DNA of 51,655 bases from Aeromonas simiae. Lineage in GTDB: Bacteria; Pseudomonadota; Gammaproteobacteria; Enterobacterales; Aeromonadaceae. Made by a program: the position numbers and the translations under genes. The notes under the pieces were generated by a model. It did no database searches. It saw only the letters and a program-made list of their open reading frames with translations, and was not told the DNA's origin. This document shows, one piece after another, positions 9,698 to 18,027 of the stretch (position 1 is its first letter; each line of letters starts with the position of its first letter). The DNA lies in the NCBI RefSeq assembly GCF_000820125.1, contig NZ_CDBY01000021.1:1-51655 (forward strand), in the 5' to 3' direction.

Positions 9698-10573
9698 GTG
9701 GAAAACACCATCGCGTTTGGCATGTGGGGACAAGGAGCGGAACAGTGGTCGAGACAGACAGAAAGGGCGAGCACCCTCGACAGCAGCGAGCAGTTGCAAT
9801 TGCTAGAGTTGCTGCTGGCCCAAGGCAGCCTGCATGAGCTGCTGACAACCTTTGCCAGCCGAGTGGCAAGAATTGTCCGCCTGCACAGCCTGCTCATCGA
9901 CTGTGGCCAGCCGCGCCACATCGTCAACGGTGAGGGGGCGCCCCATCATTGCAGCTTCGAGCTGCGCGACGATAACCACTGCCTGCTCGGTCTGCTGCAC
10001 TACGGCCTTGAGCTACCGCTCAGCCATACCCAGCAGCGGGCGCTACAGCAATATCACCAGCTGCTCAGCATGCCGCTGCGTCTGATGCTGCGCCTGGAGC
10101 AGTTGCAGTCACAGGTGCGCCTCGATCACCTCACCGGCCTTGGCAACCGCGCCCACTTCGACGAGGCCATCGGCCGCGCCGTGGAGCAAAACTGCCGCGA
10201 GCACCACGGCCTGGTGCTGGTTCTGGTCGATCTCGATCGCTTCAAGCTCATCAACGACACCTGGGGCCACCCGGTCGGCGATCTGGTGCTGGCGCGCTTT
10301 GCCCAGTTGCTGCGCGAGGTGATCCGCACCACCGATCAGGCGTTTCGCCTCGGCGGTGACGAGTTTGCCCTGATCTTGCAACCGGCCGAGGCGCTGGCCT
10401 GGCAGCCGGTGCAGCAGCGCCTGTGCGATCAGCTGCGCAGCCATCAGGAGCTGCTCTCGTTTGGCGTCGGGTGCAGCCTGGGGGCGGCCAGCTGGCAAAG
10501 TGGCATGAGCGTGTACCAGCTCTATGAGCTGGCCGACGCCGACCTCTACCGGGGCAAGAGCCTGCGTCCCTAG
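9698..10573 (+). CDS. Diguanylate cyclase (GGDEF) with an uncharacterised N-terminal domain
   Basis: GGDEF enzymes make the second messenger cyclic di-GMP from two GTP. The C-terminal 155 residues form an intact domain: DHLTGLGNRAHFD, LVDLDRFKLINDTWGHPVGD and active-site GGDEF (residues 219-223). The product-inhibition site RTTD (residues 210-213) lies at the correct distance before it. The first 130 residues have no membrane segment and may be a sensory domain, but I do not recognise it. The start is a GTG at 9698 with AGGAG just upstream; an ATG at 9722 would shorten it by eight residues. The stop overlaps the convergent tilS stop by three to four bases. It is probably an active, feedback-inhibited cytoplasmic cyclase. 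Confidence 0.9.
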   Translation: MENTIAFGMWGQGAEQWSRQTERASTLDSSEQLQLLELLLAQGSLHELLTTFASRVARIVRLHSLLIDCGQPRHIVNGEGAPHHCSFELRDDNHCLLGLLHYGLELPLSHTQQRALQQYHQLLSMPLRLMLRLEQLQSQVRLDHLTGLGNRAHFDEAIGRAVEQNCREHHGLVLVLVDLDRFKLINDTWGHPVGDLVLARFAQLLREVIRTTDQAFRLGGDEFALILQPAEALAWQPVQQRLCDQLRSHQELLSFGVGCSLGAASWQSGMSVYQLYELADADLYRGKSLRP

Positions 10574-11883
10574 CGCTGCCACTCCCAGCCGAGCGCCGTG
10601 CCGGCAAATCCCTCGCAGACAAAGACCCCGAGCGCCGCCGCCGGGGTCTCGTCGTAATGGAGCAGCGGCACCCTGCCGCGCTGCCACGAGGGCACGCCGT
10701 ACTCCTGCCACAGTTTCTTGAGCCGCCGGCTGCCGGCGCGCCCGATAGGGTGCAATCGGCAGCCCGGCGCCACCGTAAAGCGCAGTAAGAGCCGCTCCCC
10801 CCCTTGCGGCGCGCGCAGCGGCCCTGCCGGCGAGGGCACCAGCCGCAACCGGCCCAGCCCGGCCGGCAGGGTCAGCCACTGCCCCACCTCCAGCTCGGCC
10901 TCCCATGACAGGGGGGCGGCCGGCTCATCACGCGGCAGCACCACCAGCGCCCCCTGATGACGACGGCAGCTCCACAGATCCCAGCACAGGCTGGGATTGG
11001 CATCGGCGCGAGCTTGCGCCACCTCCTGCCACAGCAGGGTCAACTGCTCGCGGGAAGGGGGAGTGGCCCCGCGCTCTCGCAGCCAGTGGCGCAGTACGTT
11101 GGCGCGGCGCGCAGGCGAGAGCGCGTTAAGCGGCGCCACCGGCAGCCGCTCCCCCTCCCCGATGGCCGCCAGATCGCTTTGGGCCAGCTCGTCGAGCAGC
11201 TCGGCGGCCTCGGCGCACAGGCTCATGCTGCGCGCGGCGGTCTGCAAGATCGCCGGCCAGCGCGCGCGCAGCGGTGGGGCGAGCTGCTGGCGCACGAAGT
11301 TGCGATCGAAGCGCTCGTCGCCGTTGCTCTCATCTTCCACCCAGGTAAGCCCCAGCACGCCGGCCTGCGCGGCCAGCTCGGCGCGGGCAAACCCGAGCAA
11401 GGGGCGCACCAGCACCCCGCCGGCGAAGGGCTGGCGAGCCCCCATGCCGGCCAGCCCGCGCACCCCGCTGCCGCGCTTGATGGCCAGCAGCAGGGTCTCG
11501 AGCTGATCGTCGCCATGATGGGCGGTGAGCAGCACCCCGCCCGGCGGCAGGTGGCGGGCCAGCACCTCATAACGGGCACGGCGCGCCTGCGCCTCCAGGC
11601 TCTCGCCATTGCCGGGGCAAAGCTGCACCCGCTCCACCCGCACCGGCACCCCCAGCGCCGCCCCCTGCGCCACGCAAAAGGCGGCCCACTCATCGGCATG
11701 GGGGCTCAGTCCGTGGTGGACATGCACGGCCTCGAGGCGGCGACGCCAGTCAGGCTCGGCCGCCAGCAGGTGCAGCAACAGGCAGGAGTCGAGGCCGCCG
11801 CTCAGCGCCAGGCGCAGCGGGGCTAGCGTATCCTCGGCCAGGGCGGCATGCAGCGCCGTGGCGGCGGGAGAAGGCTGGGTCAT
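10570..11883 (-). CDS. tilS: tRNA(Ile)-lysidine synthase TilS
   Basis: TilS ligates lysine to cytidine 34 of the minor tRNA-Ile (CAU anticodon), changing its identity from methionine to isoleucine; it is essential in most bacteria. The protein is 437 aa (E. coli 432). The PP-loop ATP motif SGGLDS lies at residues 28-33, followed by AVHVHHGLSPHADEW and, later, LLTAHHGDDQLETLLLA. The C-terminal domain carries the RKLKKLWQEYGVPSW-like segment typical of TilS. I chose the ATG at 11881-11883 because the frame continues 31 codons upstream without family resemblance. Its stop overlaps that of the convergent GGDEF gene. Housekeeping gene, no oddities. Confidence 0.96.
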   Translation of the reverse strand: MTQPSPAATALHAALAEDTLAPLRLALSGGLDSCLLLHLLAAEPDWRRRLEAVHVHHGLSPHADEWAAFCVAQGAALGVPVRVERVQLCPGNGESLEAQARRARYEVLARHLPPGGVLLTAHHGDDQLETLLLAIKRGSGVRGLAGMGARQPFAGGVLVRPLLGFARAELAAQAGVLGLTWVEDESNGDERFDRNFVRQQLAPPLRARWPAILQTAARSMSLCAEAAELLDELAQSDLAAIGEGERLPVAPLNALSPARRANVLRHWLRERGATPPSREQLTLLWQEVAQARADANPSLCWDLWSCRRHQGALVVLPRDEPAAPLSWEAELEVGQWLTLPAGLGRLRLVPSPAGPLRAPQGGERLLLRFTVAPGCRLHPIGRAGSRRLKKLWQEYGVPSWQRGRVPLLHYDETPAAALGVFVCEGFAGTALGWEWQR

Positions 11884-12037
11884 AGGGAGTCCATCAGCAG
11901 ATACAAGCGCCGGCCATGATAACACCAAGTGAGGCTTATCAAGGGGATGGCGCACTGTTACAGTGGCAAGGGCCAACAGGCTCCAGAAGAGAGCCGCGCA
12001 CCCCTTATCATTGGCTCAAGCAAAGAGACACTCCACA

Positions 12038-14071
12038 ATGACCCAACGCTACACCCTGGCGGCCACCTTGGTCGCCCTGGCCCTGCTGGCCGGCTGCAGT
12101 CAGTCATCTGCGCCGCGCCACAGTGGCCTGCTGCCCGCCAACATGGACAAGAGCATCAAGCCGGGCGATGACTTCTTCCGCTACGCCAACGGCCACTGGC
12201 TCAAGAGCAGCGCGATCCGCCCGGATCGCCCCGCCGACGGCGCCTTCTACGCCCTGCGCGACAAGTCACTGGCAGACGTGCGAGTGCTGGTCGACGAGGC
12301 GATCAAGGCCGATGCCCCGGCCGGCAGCAGCACCCGCCAGATTGCCGATCTCTACCAGAGCTTCATGGACAGGGCGACCCGCGATGCCTGCGGCCTCGCT
12401 CCGATCCAGCCGCTGCTGGCCGAGATTGAGGCCGTGCAGAGCCAGAGCGATCTGGCCCACGCCTTCGCCCGCACGGCCCAGATCGGCGGCGGCGCCCCCT
12501 TCTCGTTCTGGATCGGTGCCGATGAGAAGCACCCGGATCGCTACAGCGTCACCCTCTATCAGAGCGGGCTGGGGCTGCCAGATCGGGACTACTACCTCAA
12601 AACGGGCCAGGAGGCCGAGGCGCTACGCCAGCAGTACCGGGCTCACATCGCCACCATGCTGGCGCGCAGCGGCACCCCAGAGGCGCAGGCGCAAGAGGCG
12701 GCCAGCCGCATTCTGGCCCTCGAGACCCGCCTGGCCACCCTGCAATGGGATAAGGTGAAGCTGCGCGATCGGGAGCTGGGCTACAACCCCAAGAGCCAGG
12801 CCGAGATCCGGGGGCACGCCCCGCGCTTTGACTGGCGCCGCTGGCTGGCCGACACCGGATTGGCCGGACAACCCAGCCTCATCGTCGGCCAGCCGGACTA
12901 CCTCAGCGCCATCGACGCCCTGATGGCCGAGACCCCGCTCGCCGACTGGCGCGCCTACCTGCGCTGGCACCTCATCAGCGACTGGGCCCCCTACCTCGAC
13001 AGAGAGACCGATCGCCTCAACTTCGCCTTCTTCGGCACCACCTTGAGCGGCACGCCGCAGCAGCGTCCGGATTGGGAGCGCGCCATGGGGCTGCTCGACA
13101 ATCACCTCGGCGAGGCGGTGGGCGAGCGCTACGTGGCACGCTACTTCCCGCCCGAAGCCAAGGCGCGCATGGAGCAGCTGGTGGAGAACCTGCGCAGCGC
13201 CTACGGCCAGAGCATTCGCGAACTGGAGTGGATGAGCGAGGCCACCAAGGCCAAGGCGCTCGAGAAGCTGGCCAAGTTCCGCCCCAAGATCGGTTACCCG
13301 GACAGCTGGAAGGATTACAGCGCCATCACCCTCCGCCGCGACGATCTGGTGGGCAACCTGCTGCGCGCCAGCGAAGTGGAGTATGCCGACCGCCTGGCCC
13401 GTCTCGGCAAGCCGGTCGATCGCAACGAGTGGCACATGACGCCGCAGACGGTGAACGCCTACTACAACCCGAGCAACAACGAGATCGTCTTCCCGGCCGC
13501 CATCTTGCAGCCCCCCTTCTTCGACATGGCGGCCGATGACGCGGTCAACTACGGCGCCATCGGCGGCGTGATCGGTCACGAGATGGGGCACGGTTTTGAT
13601 GATCAGGGAGCCAAATCCGACGGTGACGGGGTGCTGCGCGACTGGTGGACGCCGCAGGATCTCAAGGAGTTTCGCCTGCGCACCAGCCGGCTGGTGGCGC
13701 AGTACAACCGCTTTGAGCCGATCCAAGGCCAGTTCGTCAACGGCGCCTTCACCTTGGGCGAGAACATCGGCGATCTGGGTGGCCTCACCATCGCCCACAA
13801 GGCCTATCAGTTGTCACTGAACGGCCAAGAGGCGCCGGTCATCGACGGCTACACCGGCGAGCAGCGCTTCTTCCTCGGCTGGGCCCAGGTGTGGAAGGGC
13901 AAGTATCGCCCCGAGCTGATGCAGATGCTGCTGCGCTCCGACCCCCACTCGCCCCCCGAGTACCGGGTCAACGGCGTGCTGCCCAACCTCCCCGCCTTCT
14001 ATGACGCCTTCAACGTACAGCCCGGCGACAAGCTCTACCTGCCGCCGCAAAAACGTGTGAAGATCTGGTGA
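12038..14071 (+). CDS. M13 family zinc metallopeptidase, lipoprotein (PepO/neprilysin-like)
   Basis: The 677-residue protein is an M13 endopeptidase that cleaves oligopeptides. It starts with a lipoprotein signal (hydrophobic stretch then LLAGC, lipidated Cys about residue 20), so it is anchored facing the periplasm. The zinc site is HEMGH (residues 514-518) plus the downstream ENIGD (residues 575-579) that supplies the third ligand. The substrate-binding segment NAYYNPSNNEIVFPAAILQ precedes them. The C-terminus ends VKIW, like the short terminal motif of the family. The ATG at 12038 is chosen over an upstream in-frame start because it begins the signal peptide. The PliI-like gene follows 41 bases later and may be cotranscribed. 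Confidence 0.93.
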   Translation: MTQRYTLAATLVALALLAGCSQSSAPRHSGLLPANMDKSIKPGDDFFRYANGHWLKSSAIRPDRPADGAFYALRDKSLADVRVLVDEAIKADAPAGSSTRQIADLYQSFMDRATRDACGLAPIQPLLAEIEAVQSQSDLAHAFARTAQIGGGAPFSFWIGADEKHPDRYSVTLYQSGLGLPDRDYYLKTGQEAEALRQQYRAHIATMLARSGTPEAQAQEAASRILALETRLATLQWDKVKLRDRELGYNPKSQAEIRGHAPRFDWRRWLADTGLAGQPSLIVGQPDYLSAIDALMAETPLADWRAYLRWHLISDWAPYLDRETDRLNFAFFGTTLSGTPQQRPDWERAMGLLDNHLGEAVGERYVARYFPPEAKARMEQLVENLRSAYGQSIRELEWMSEATKAKALEKLAKFRPKIGYPDSWKDYSAITLRRDDLVGNLLRASEVEYADRLARLGKPVDRNEWHMTPQTVNAYYNPSNNEIVFPAAILQPPFFDMAADDAVNYGAIGGVIGHEMGHGFDDQGAKSDGDGVLRDWWTPQDLKEFRLRTSRLVAQYNRFEPIQGQFVNGAFTLGENIGDLGGLTIAHKAYQLSLNGQEAPVIDGYTGEQRFFLGWAQVWKGKYRPELMQMLLRSDPHSPPEYRVNGVLPNLPAFYDAFNVQPGDKLYLPPQKRVKIW

Positions 14072-14112
14072 TCCGGGGCGGTGCTGCCGCCCCCCTTGCA
14101 AGAGACCGAGCC

Positions 14113-14541
14113 ATGAAATACCTGCTTTCCTCCCTGCTGCTGCTGGCCAGCTGTGCCCAGGCTGCCGAGCCCTTCTTCCAGCAACTGACCCTGCCGGGAG
14201 GCCTGGTGGTGACCGTCGCCAGCGGGCGCGGCGAGCCTGCCTCCATCGGCAGCTACGACGTGCGCCTCTACGCGGGCAGCCAGCCCCAGTTTCCACTTGA
14301 TGAGTTCATCGCCGGCGTGGTGCTGCCGCGCGACGGCACCATCAAGGAGGTCAAGCTGGCCGAGCTCAGTGGCGATCTCGCCCCCGAGCTGGTGGTGATC
14401 GCCCAAAGCGCCGGCAGCGGCAGTTATCTCTCGGCCGACGCCTTCACGGTAAACGCAGGCGGCATCGAGAGCTTCAACCACGTGGAGGGGCTGGCCCCCG
14501 GCGAGGATGTGCTCAAGGCGCTGCGAACCCCCGAAGATTAA
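14113..14541 (+). CDS. pliI: PliI-like periplasmic inhibitor of I-type lysozyme
   Basis: The 142-residue product has a clear signal peptide (hydrophobic residues 3-16, cleavage likely after AQA) and a small secreted domain. It resembles PliI, the periplasmic inhibitor of invertebrate-type lysozyme described from Aeromonas hydrophila: GSYDVRLYAG, PRDGTI, and the SAGSGSYLSADAF segment carrying the conserved SGxY-type loop. The role would be protection of peptidoglycan from host (for example mollusc or leech) lysozymes. It sits 41 bases after the M13 peptidase gene, so both may be envelope functions of one transcript. The call rests on remembered family motifs, not a search, so it is probable rather than certain. 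Confidence 0.75.
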   Translation: MKYLLSSLLLLASCAQAAEPFFQQLTLPGGLVVTVASGRGEPASIGSYDVRLYAGSQPQFPLDEFIAGVVLPRDGTIKEVKLAELSGDLAPELVVIAQSAGSGSYLSADAFTVNAGGIESFNHVEGLAPGEDVLKALRTPED

Positions 14542-14562
14542 GGCGACCCACCCAAACTCCAC

Positions 14563-14591
14563 AAAAGAGGGGGCCACTGGCCCCCTCTTTT
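14563..14591. terminator. Bidirectional terminator between pliI and yqcA
   Basis: A perfect 13-bp stem (14563-14575 with 14579-14591) closes a three-base loop and carries A and T runs on both sides, between two convergent genes. Confidence 0.92.
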
Positions 14592-14609
14592 GTCATTTCA
14601 TGCATCACG

Positions 14610-15062
14610 TCACAGGCTATCGAGCCTGTCGGCCCACCCCTTGAGCCAGGCCAGGGCCGGACGCTCGGGCTCGTCCTCCTCGCTGGCGTCAATCTCAAGG
14701 CGCGCCACCAGGGGGCTGGCCCCCAGCTCTTGCAACAGGCCGTCCAGGGTGCGCCCGGCGCCGCAGAAGGTGTCGCCGTAGGCGCTGTCGCCCATCGCCA
14801 CCAGGGCGTAGCGCAGGGGGGCGAGCCAGGGCGCCTTGTGGCGCAGATCATCGGCAAACGGGGCCAGGTTGTCGGGGATGTCCCCCTGCCCCGTGGTGGA
14901 GGTGACCAGGATGAGGAAGCGCTCGGGCGAGAGGTGCTTGGCCCGCGCCGCCTCGTTCAGGGTCACCTTGTGACCCCGCCCCTCCAGCTCGCTGGCGAGC
15001 CGCTCGGCGACCAGTGCCGCCTGACCATATACAGTGCCGATAAACAGATCGATCCGCGCCAT
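14610..15062 (-). CDS. yqcA: Flavodoxin-like protein YqcA
   Basis: The 150-residue protein is a short-chain flavodoxin. The FMN phosphate-binding loop is GTVYGQAALVAE near the N-terminus, and the flavin-contacting segments TSTTGQGDIPDN and ALVAMGDSAYGDTFCGAG follow. E. coli YqcA is 149 aa and lies in the same order after truC and yqcC, so the synteny separates it from the related MioC. It probably carries electrons as a single-domain FMN protein in the cytoplasm; the partner enzyme is unknown. The ATG at 15062 starts the flavodoxin fold; the frame is open 14 codons further upstream. It is the last gene of yqcC-truC-yqcA, 51 bases after truC. Confidence 0.9.
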   Translation of the reverse strand: MARIDLFIGTVYGQAALVAERLASELEGRGHKVTLNEAARAKHLSPERFLILVTSTTGQGDIPDNLAPFADDLRHKAPWLAPLRYALVAMGDSAYGDTFCGAGRTLDGLLQELGASPLVARLEIDASEEDEPERPALAWLKGWADRLDSL

Positions 15063-15113
15063 TCCCTGTGTCCTTGTTCCATTGAACCGGTCACAGCATG
15101 ACACAGGCGGGGC

Positions 15114-15854
15114 TCAATAGTCACTCTCGCTAGCGGGCCAGCCGAGCCGCTCGAACAGGGCCAGCACCTCGGGTCCAAGCGGCGCCTGGATACGCATCGG
15201 CACCTTGAGCACCGGGTGGGTGAAGCTTAAAGAGCGCGACACCAGCAGCAGCCGATCCGAGCCCAACTCCTGCTTGAAGAAGCGGTTGTGGCGCCCGTCA
15301 CCATGGGTGGTGTCACCGATGATGGGGTGAAAGATGTGATCGAGGTGGCGGCGCAGCTGGTGCTTGCGCCCGGTGTGGGGGTGCAGACGCACCAGGCTGT
15401 AGCGGCTGGTGGGGTGCTTTTTCGACACCGCATAGGGCAGCTCCACCTGATGCAGGCGACGATAGCTGGTGACCGCCTCCTGGGCTGGCTTGTCCTGGTC
15501 GCTGAAGGCATCGGCAATCTTGTCGAGCTGCTCCTTGAGCGGGTAGTCGATGAGCCCCTGCTCGGGCGCCCAGCCGCGCACCAGCGCCAAGTACTCCTTG
15601 TGCACCTGACGGCCAGCAAACGCCTCGATCAGGGTGCGCGCAGTCTGCGGGTCGAGGGCGAACAGCAGCACTCCAGAGGTGGGACGATCGAGGCGGTGTA
15701 CCGGGTAGACGTGGCGCCCGCCGATGAGATCGCGGGTCATCTGCATGGCAAAGCGGGTCTCGTGCTTATCGAGCCAGCTGCGGTGCACCAGCAGGCCGGA
15801 GGGCTTGTTCACCGCCACCAGCCAGTCGTCCTGATAGAGCAGCTCGAGCGTCAT
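15114..15854 (-). CDS. truC: tRNA pseudouridine(65) synthase TruC
   Basis: TruC isomerises uridine 65 in the T stem of certain tRNAs to pseudouridine. The 246-residue protein belongs to the RluA-type synthases. It shows the N-terminal LLYQDDWLVAVNKPSGLLVH, the catalytic-aspartate motif VHRLDRPTSGVLLFA, the YSLVRLHPHTGRKHQLRRH motif and the C-terminal LLLVSRSLSFTHP. E. coli TruC is 260 aa. The start overlaps the yqcC stop as ATGA, so translation is coupled. The operon yqcC-truC-yqcA has the same order in E. coli, which supports TruC over the related RluA or RluD. Confidence 0.95.
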   Translation of the reverse strand: MTLELLYQDDWLVAVNKPSGLLVHRSWLDKHETRFAMQMTRDLIGGRHVYPVHRLDRPTSGVLLFALDPQTARTLIEAFAGRQVHKEYLALVRGWAPEQGLIDYPLKEQLDKIADAFSDQDKPAQEAVTSYRRLHQVELPYAVSKKHPTSRYSLVRLHPHTGRKHQLRRHLDHIFHPIIGDTTHGDGRHNRFFKQELGSDRLLLVSRSLSFTHPVLKVPMRIQAPLGPEVLALFERLGWPASESDY

Positions 15855-16189
15855 CGGTCCACCACTTTGCCCGACAGCAGCAGGTCGAAGCGGCCGATGA
15901 GGCGCAGCAGATCTTCAACCTCGGCCAGCTCCTCCTTGTAGACCTCGGTCGCCATGGGGTAGAGAGAGACACTGCTCGGCAACTCGGCCTCCAGCAAGAT
16001 GAGCTGCTGCATGCGCGGGATCAGGATGAACTGGATCCACTGATCGAACGAGAGGGTGTCGACACAGAACGGCAGCTGGCTGGCCAGCGCCTCGTTGCTC
16101 GGGGCCTCGCTCTGCCAGCGCCCGATGCGCTGCATCTCGCGGGTCAGCTCCAGCAGCAGTTCGGAAACCAGCAGGTGCTTGTTGAACAT
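15851..16189 (-). CDS. yqcC: YqcC family protein (DUF446)
   Basis: The 112-residue protein matches E. coli YqcC in the conserved segment around LPFCVDTLSFDQWIQFILIPRM (E. coli has QPFFMDTMEPLEWLQWVLIPRM, recalled from memory). It appears soluble and helical. Its biochemical role is not known; constant linkage to truC and yqcA suggests a link to tRNA modification or flavodoxin function, but that is only inference. The ATG at 16189 has AGGACC upstream. The frame is open 31 codons further, but those residues are not conserved. First gene of the leftward operon and divergent from the DUF3549 gene. Confidence 0.88.
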   Translation of the reverse strand: MFNKHLLVSELLLELTREMQRIGRWQSEAPSNEALASQLPFCVDTLSFDQWIQFILIPRMQQLILLEAELPSSVSLYPMATEVYKEELAEVEDLLRLIGRFDLLLSGKVVDR

Positions 16190-16320
16190 GGGAAGGTCCT
16201 CTATTGCATGGTGCGCTGGCGCGCAGGGGGGCGTCACTATACCACGTCGGGCCGTCGGCGCGGCAAGGGCCGGAGCCGTCACCCGACGTTCCGTTTTGAG
16301 TATGAATGGCAGGGAACGGT

Positions 16321-16348
16321 TTGCGCCGCCCCGCCGGCTCCCTATAAT
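16321..16348 (+). promoter_or_regulatory. Predicted promoter for the DUF3549 operon
   Basis: TTGCGC (16321-16326), 16-bp spacer and a perfect -10 TATAAT (16343-16348), 33 bases before the ATG at 16381. Confidence 0.6.
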
Positions 16349-16380
16349 CGGGCGCCATATCCCGCATCCGAGAGCAAGGC

Positions 16381-17413
16381 ATGTCCACCATCGACACCCT
16401 GACCCACTTCCTGACCCAGGCCGGTACCGAGTTCCAGCTGTTCGATCTCGGCCGCCAACTGCGACCGCTGGAGCGCGCCCGTTTCGAGCGCATCGAACGC
16501 CAAGAGGAGCCCTACCCCTGGCCCTTGCAGCAAAAGGCCTGGCTGGCAGTGCACTTCCATCAGGAGGCGGGCAAGCACTACCTCTGGTTTTTGAGCTTCC
16601 CCCTCGACGAGCGGGGCCTGCTGATGAGCGCCGGCCCCAAGCAGTTCATGGAGCTGGTGGTCGAGACCCTGGGTTATCAGCTCAGCGGCGAGCTGGATGA
16701 GGCCAAGGCCGAAAAGCTCGCCAGCAACCCCTGGACCTTCCGCCCGGCCGAAGCCAAGATGGCGGCCCTGCACGCGCGCCTGTCGCGTCAGCTGGCCCAA
16801 CCCTCCTCGGCCTATCTGGCCCCGCTGTGCGCTTATCTGGCCGACCCCAAGGGGGATGGCTGGCAGCAACTGGGGCTACAGGGCTTTGCCGATCTGGCCG
16901 AGCGCATCAGCGATGCCCGACATACTGCCGCTGGTGTGCAAGAGCCTGCCGCGCCTGCCCGAGCCGGTGCTGCACGCCCTGTGTCAGTCCCTCGAGTCGG
17001 TGGCCCTGCCGCCGGCATTGCAGGGGGCCCTGCTTGAGCGCATCAATCAGGAGCAAGAGCGCGGCGCCCCTAACCCGGAGACCTTGGCCCACCTGTGCCG
17101 GGCCCAGGCCTCCTGCCCGCCGCAAGCTCTGCGCCGCGCCAAGTTGCAGACCCTGCTCACCACCCAGCCGAGCCCGGCGCTGCTGCTCGCCATCGCCGGC
17201 CGACTGCCGGGCGATCTGGAGGACGAGACCCTGCTCAGTGCCTTCCTCGAGGCGCTTGCCACCACAGAGGCGGCCCTGTTTGGCCAGCTCTTCGCCGAGC
17301 TGGTGACCCTGCCGGCCCTGCGTCTGCAACTGCTCGGCAAGCTGCGCGATCCCCATCGCAGCGAGGCGCTCGGGCGCGCCATCGGCGATCTCTTCAAGGC
17401 AGCGGGGGCCTGA
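16381..17413 (+). pseudogene. DUF3549 family protein, broken by a frameshift near 16905-16925
   Basis: Residues 1 to about 178 read from the ATG at 16381 (DUF3549-like start, PYPWPLQQKAWLAVHF, NPWTFRPAEAKMAALH). After LQGFADLAERIS the frame becomes non-family sequence rich in Ala, Pro and Gly and stops at 17037. In the +1 frame, family-like sequence resumes at about 16912 with DILPLVCKSLPRLPEPVLHALC and runs to the stop at 17411-17413. Joined, the two parts give about 344 residues, the length I expect for this family. One extra base, or two missing bases, at the junction would explain it. It may be a true inactivating mutation, a sequencing error or, less likely, programmed frameshifting. The final stop overlaps the next start (TGATG), so the operon layout is intact. 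Function of the family is unknown. Confidence 0.75.
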
Positions 17414-18009
17414 TGCTGACCGAAGTGGTACTGATCCTGCTGCTCCTGCTCGGGGCCGCCCTGTTCTGGCGTGAGCGCCAGCGCGGCGAGCTGGCGACCC
17501 TGATGCTGCGCCGCTACTGCAAGGCGCAGGGGCTGCAACTGCTCTCGGTGGCCCTGAGCCACCGCAGCTGGAGCCGTTCGCCCCCCGGCCTCATCACCTG
17601 CTACCAGTTCGAGTTCTCCAGCGACGGCGAGAGCCACTACACCGGCCTGCTGCGCCTGCGCGGCCAACAGTTGGCCGGCATCGAGCTGCCGCCGCACCGG
17701 GTCTATGACGGCGATCCGGGGCAGGATGCCATGGAGGGAGAACTATACTCAGAGCCGGCCAAACTGGAGAAAAAACGCATGGAAAGCCCCTACCACACCA
17801 TGAATACCCTGTTCGATCAACTGGGCCTGCCCTCGGATGATCTGAGCATCCGCCGCTTCGTCAACAGCCACCCCCTCGACAGTGGCACCCTGCTGCCCGA
17901 AGCCCCCTTCTGGAGCCCTTCCCAGGCCGATTTCCTGCGCGATGCGCTCTACAACGACTCGGACTGGTCGACCCCCATCGACGAGCTCGATCGCATGCTG
18001 CGCCGCTAA
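17413..18009 (+). CDS. DUF3301-DUF2789 fusion protein
   Basis: The 198-residue product begins with a membrane anchor (residues 1-20) and a DUF3301-like domain. That domain has a RYCKAQGLQLLSVALSHRSW segment, FEFSSDGESHYTG, and GIELPPHRV near residue 96, where DUF3301 proteins normally end. The frame continues through an acidic linker into a DUF2789-like domain (residues 123-198: HTMNTLFDQLGLPSDD, APFWSPSQADFLRDAL, LDRMLRR). DUF2789 proteins are usually separate and about 75 aa. Here there is no stop between the two, but an ATG at 17779 with GGAG nine bases before it could start the second domain alone. Neither domain has a known function. The start overlaps the DUF3549 stop. Confidence 0.8.
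   Translation: MLTEVVLILLLLLGAALFWRERQRGELATLMLRRYCKAQGLQLLSVALSHRSWSRSPPGLITCYQFEFSSDGESHYTGLLRLRGQQLAGIELPPHRVYDGDPGQDAMEGELYSEPAKLEKKRMESPYHTMNTLFDQLGLPSDDLSIRRFVNSHPLDSGTLLPEAPFWSPSQADFLRDALYNDSDWSTPIDELDRMLRR
17766..17781 (+). promoter_or_regulatory. Possible internal ribosome binding site and start for the DUF2789 part
   Basis: GGAG (17766-17769) lies nine bases before an in-frame ATG (17779-17781) that coincides with the expected beginning of a free-standing DUF2789 protein of 76 residues. Confidence 0.5.
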
Positions 18010-18027
18010 CCCGTTATGGAGAACCCC

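Noticed and set aside
10957..11826. Plus-strand open frame opposite tilS
   Set aside because: Antisense shadow of TilS, whose PP-loop and length are convincing.
16697..17413. Separate gene in the second frame of the DUF3549 region
   Set aside because: The first 70 residues are Arg/Pro-rich out-of-frame sequence; only the part after about 16912 is family-like, so it is the 3' half of a broken gene.
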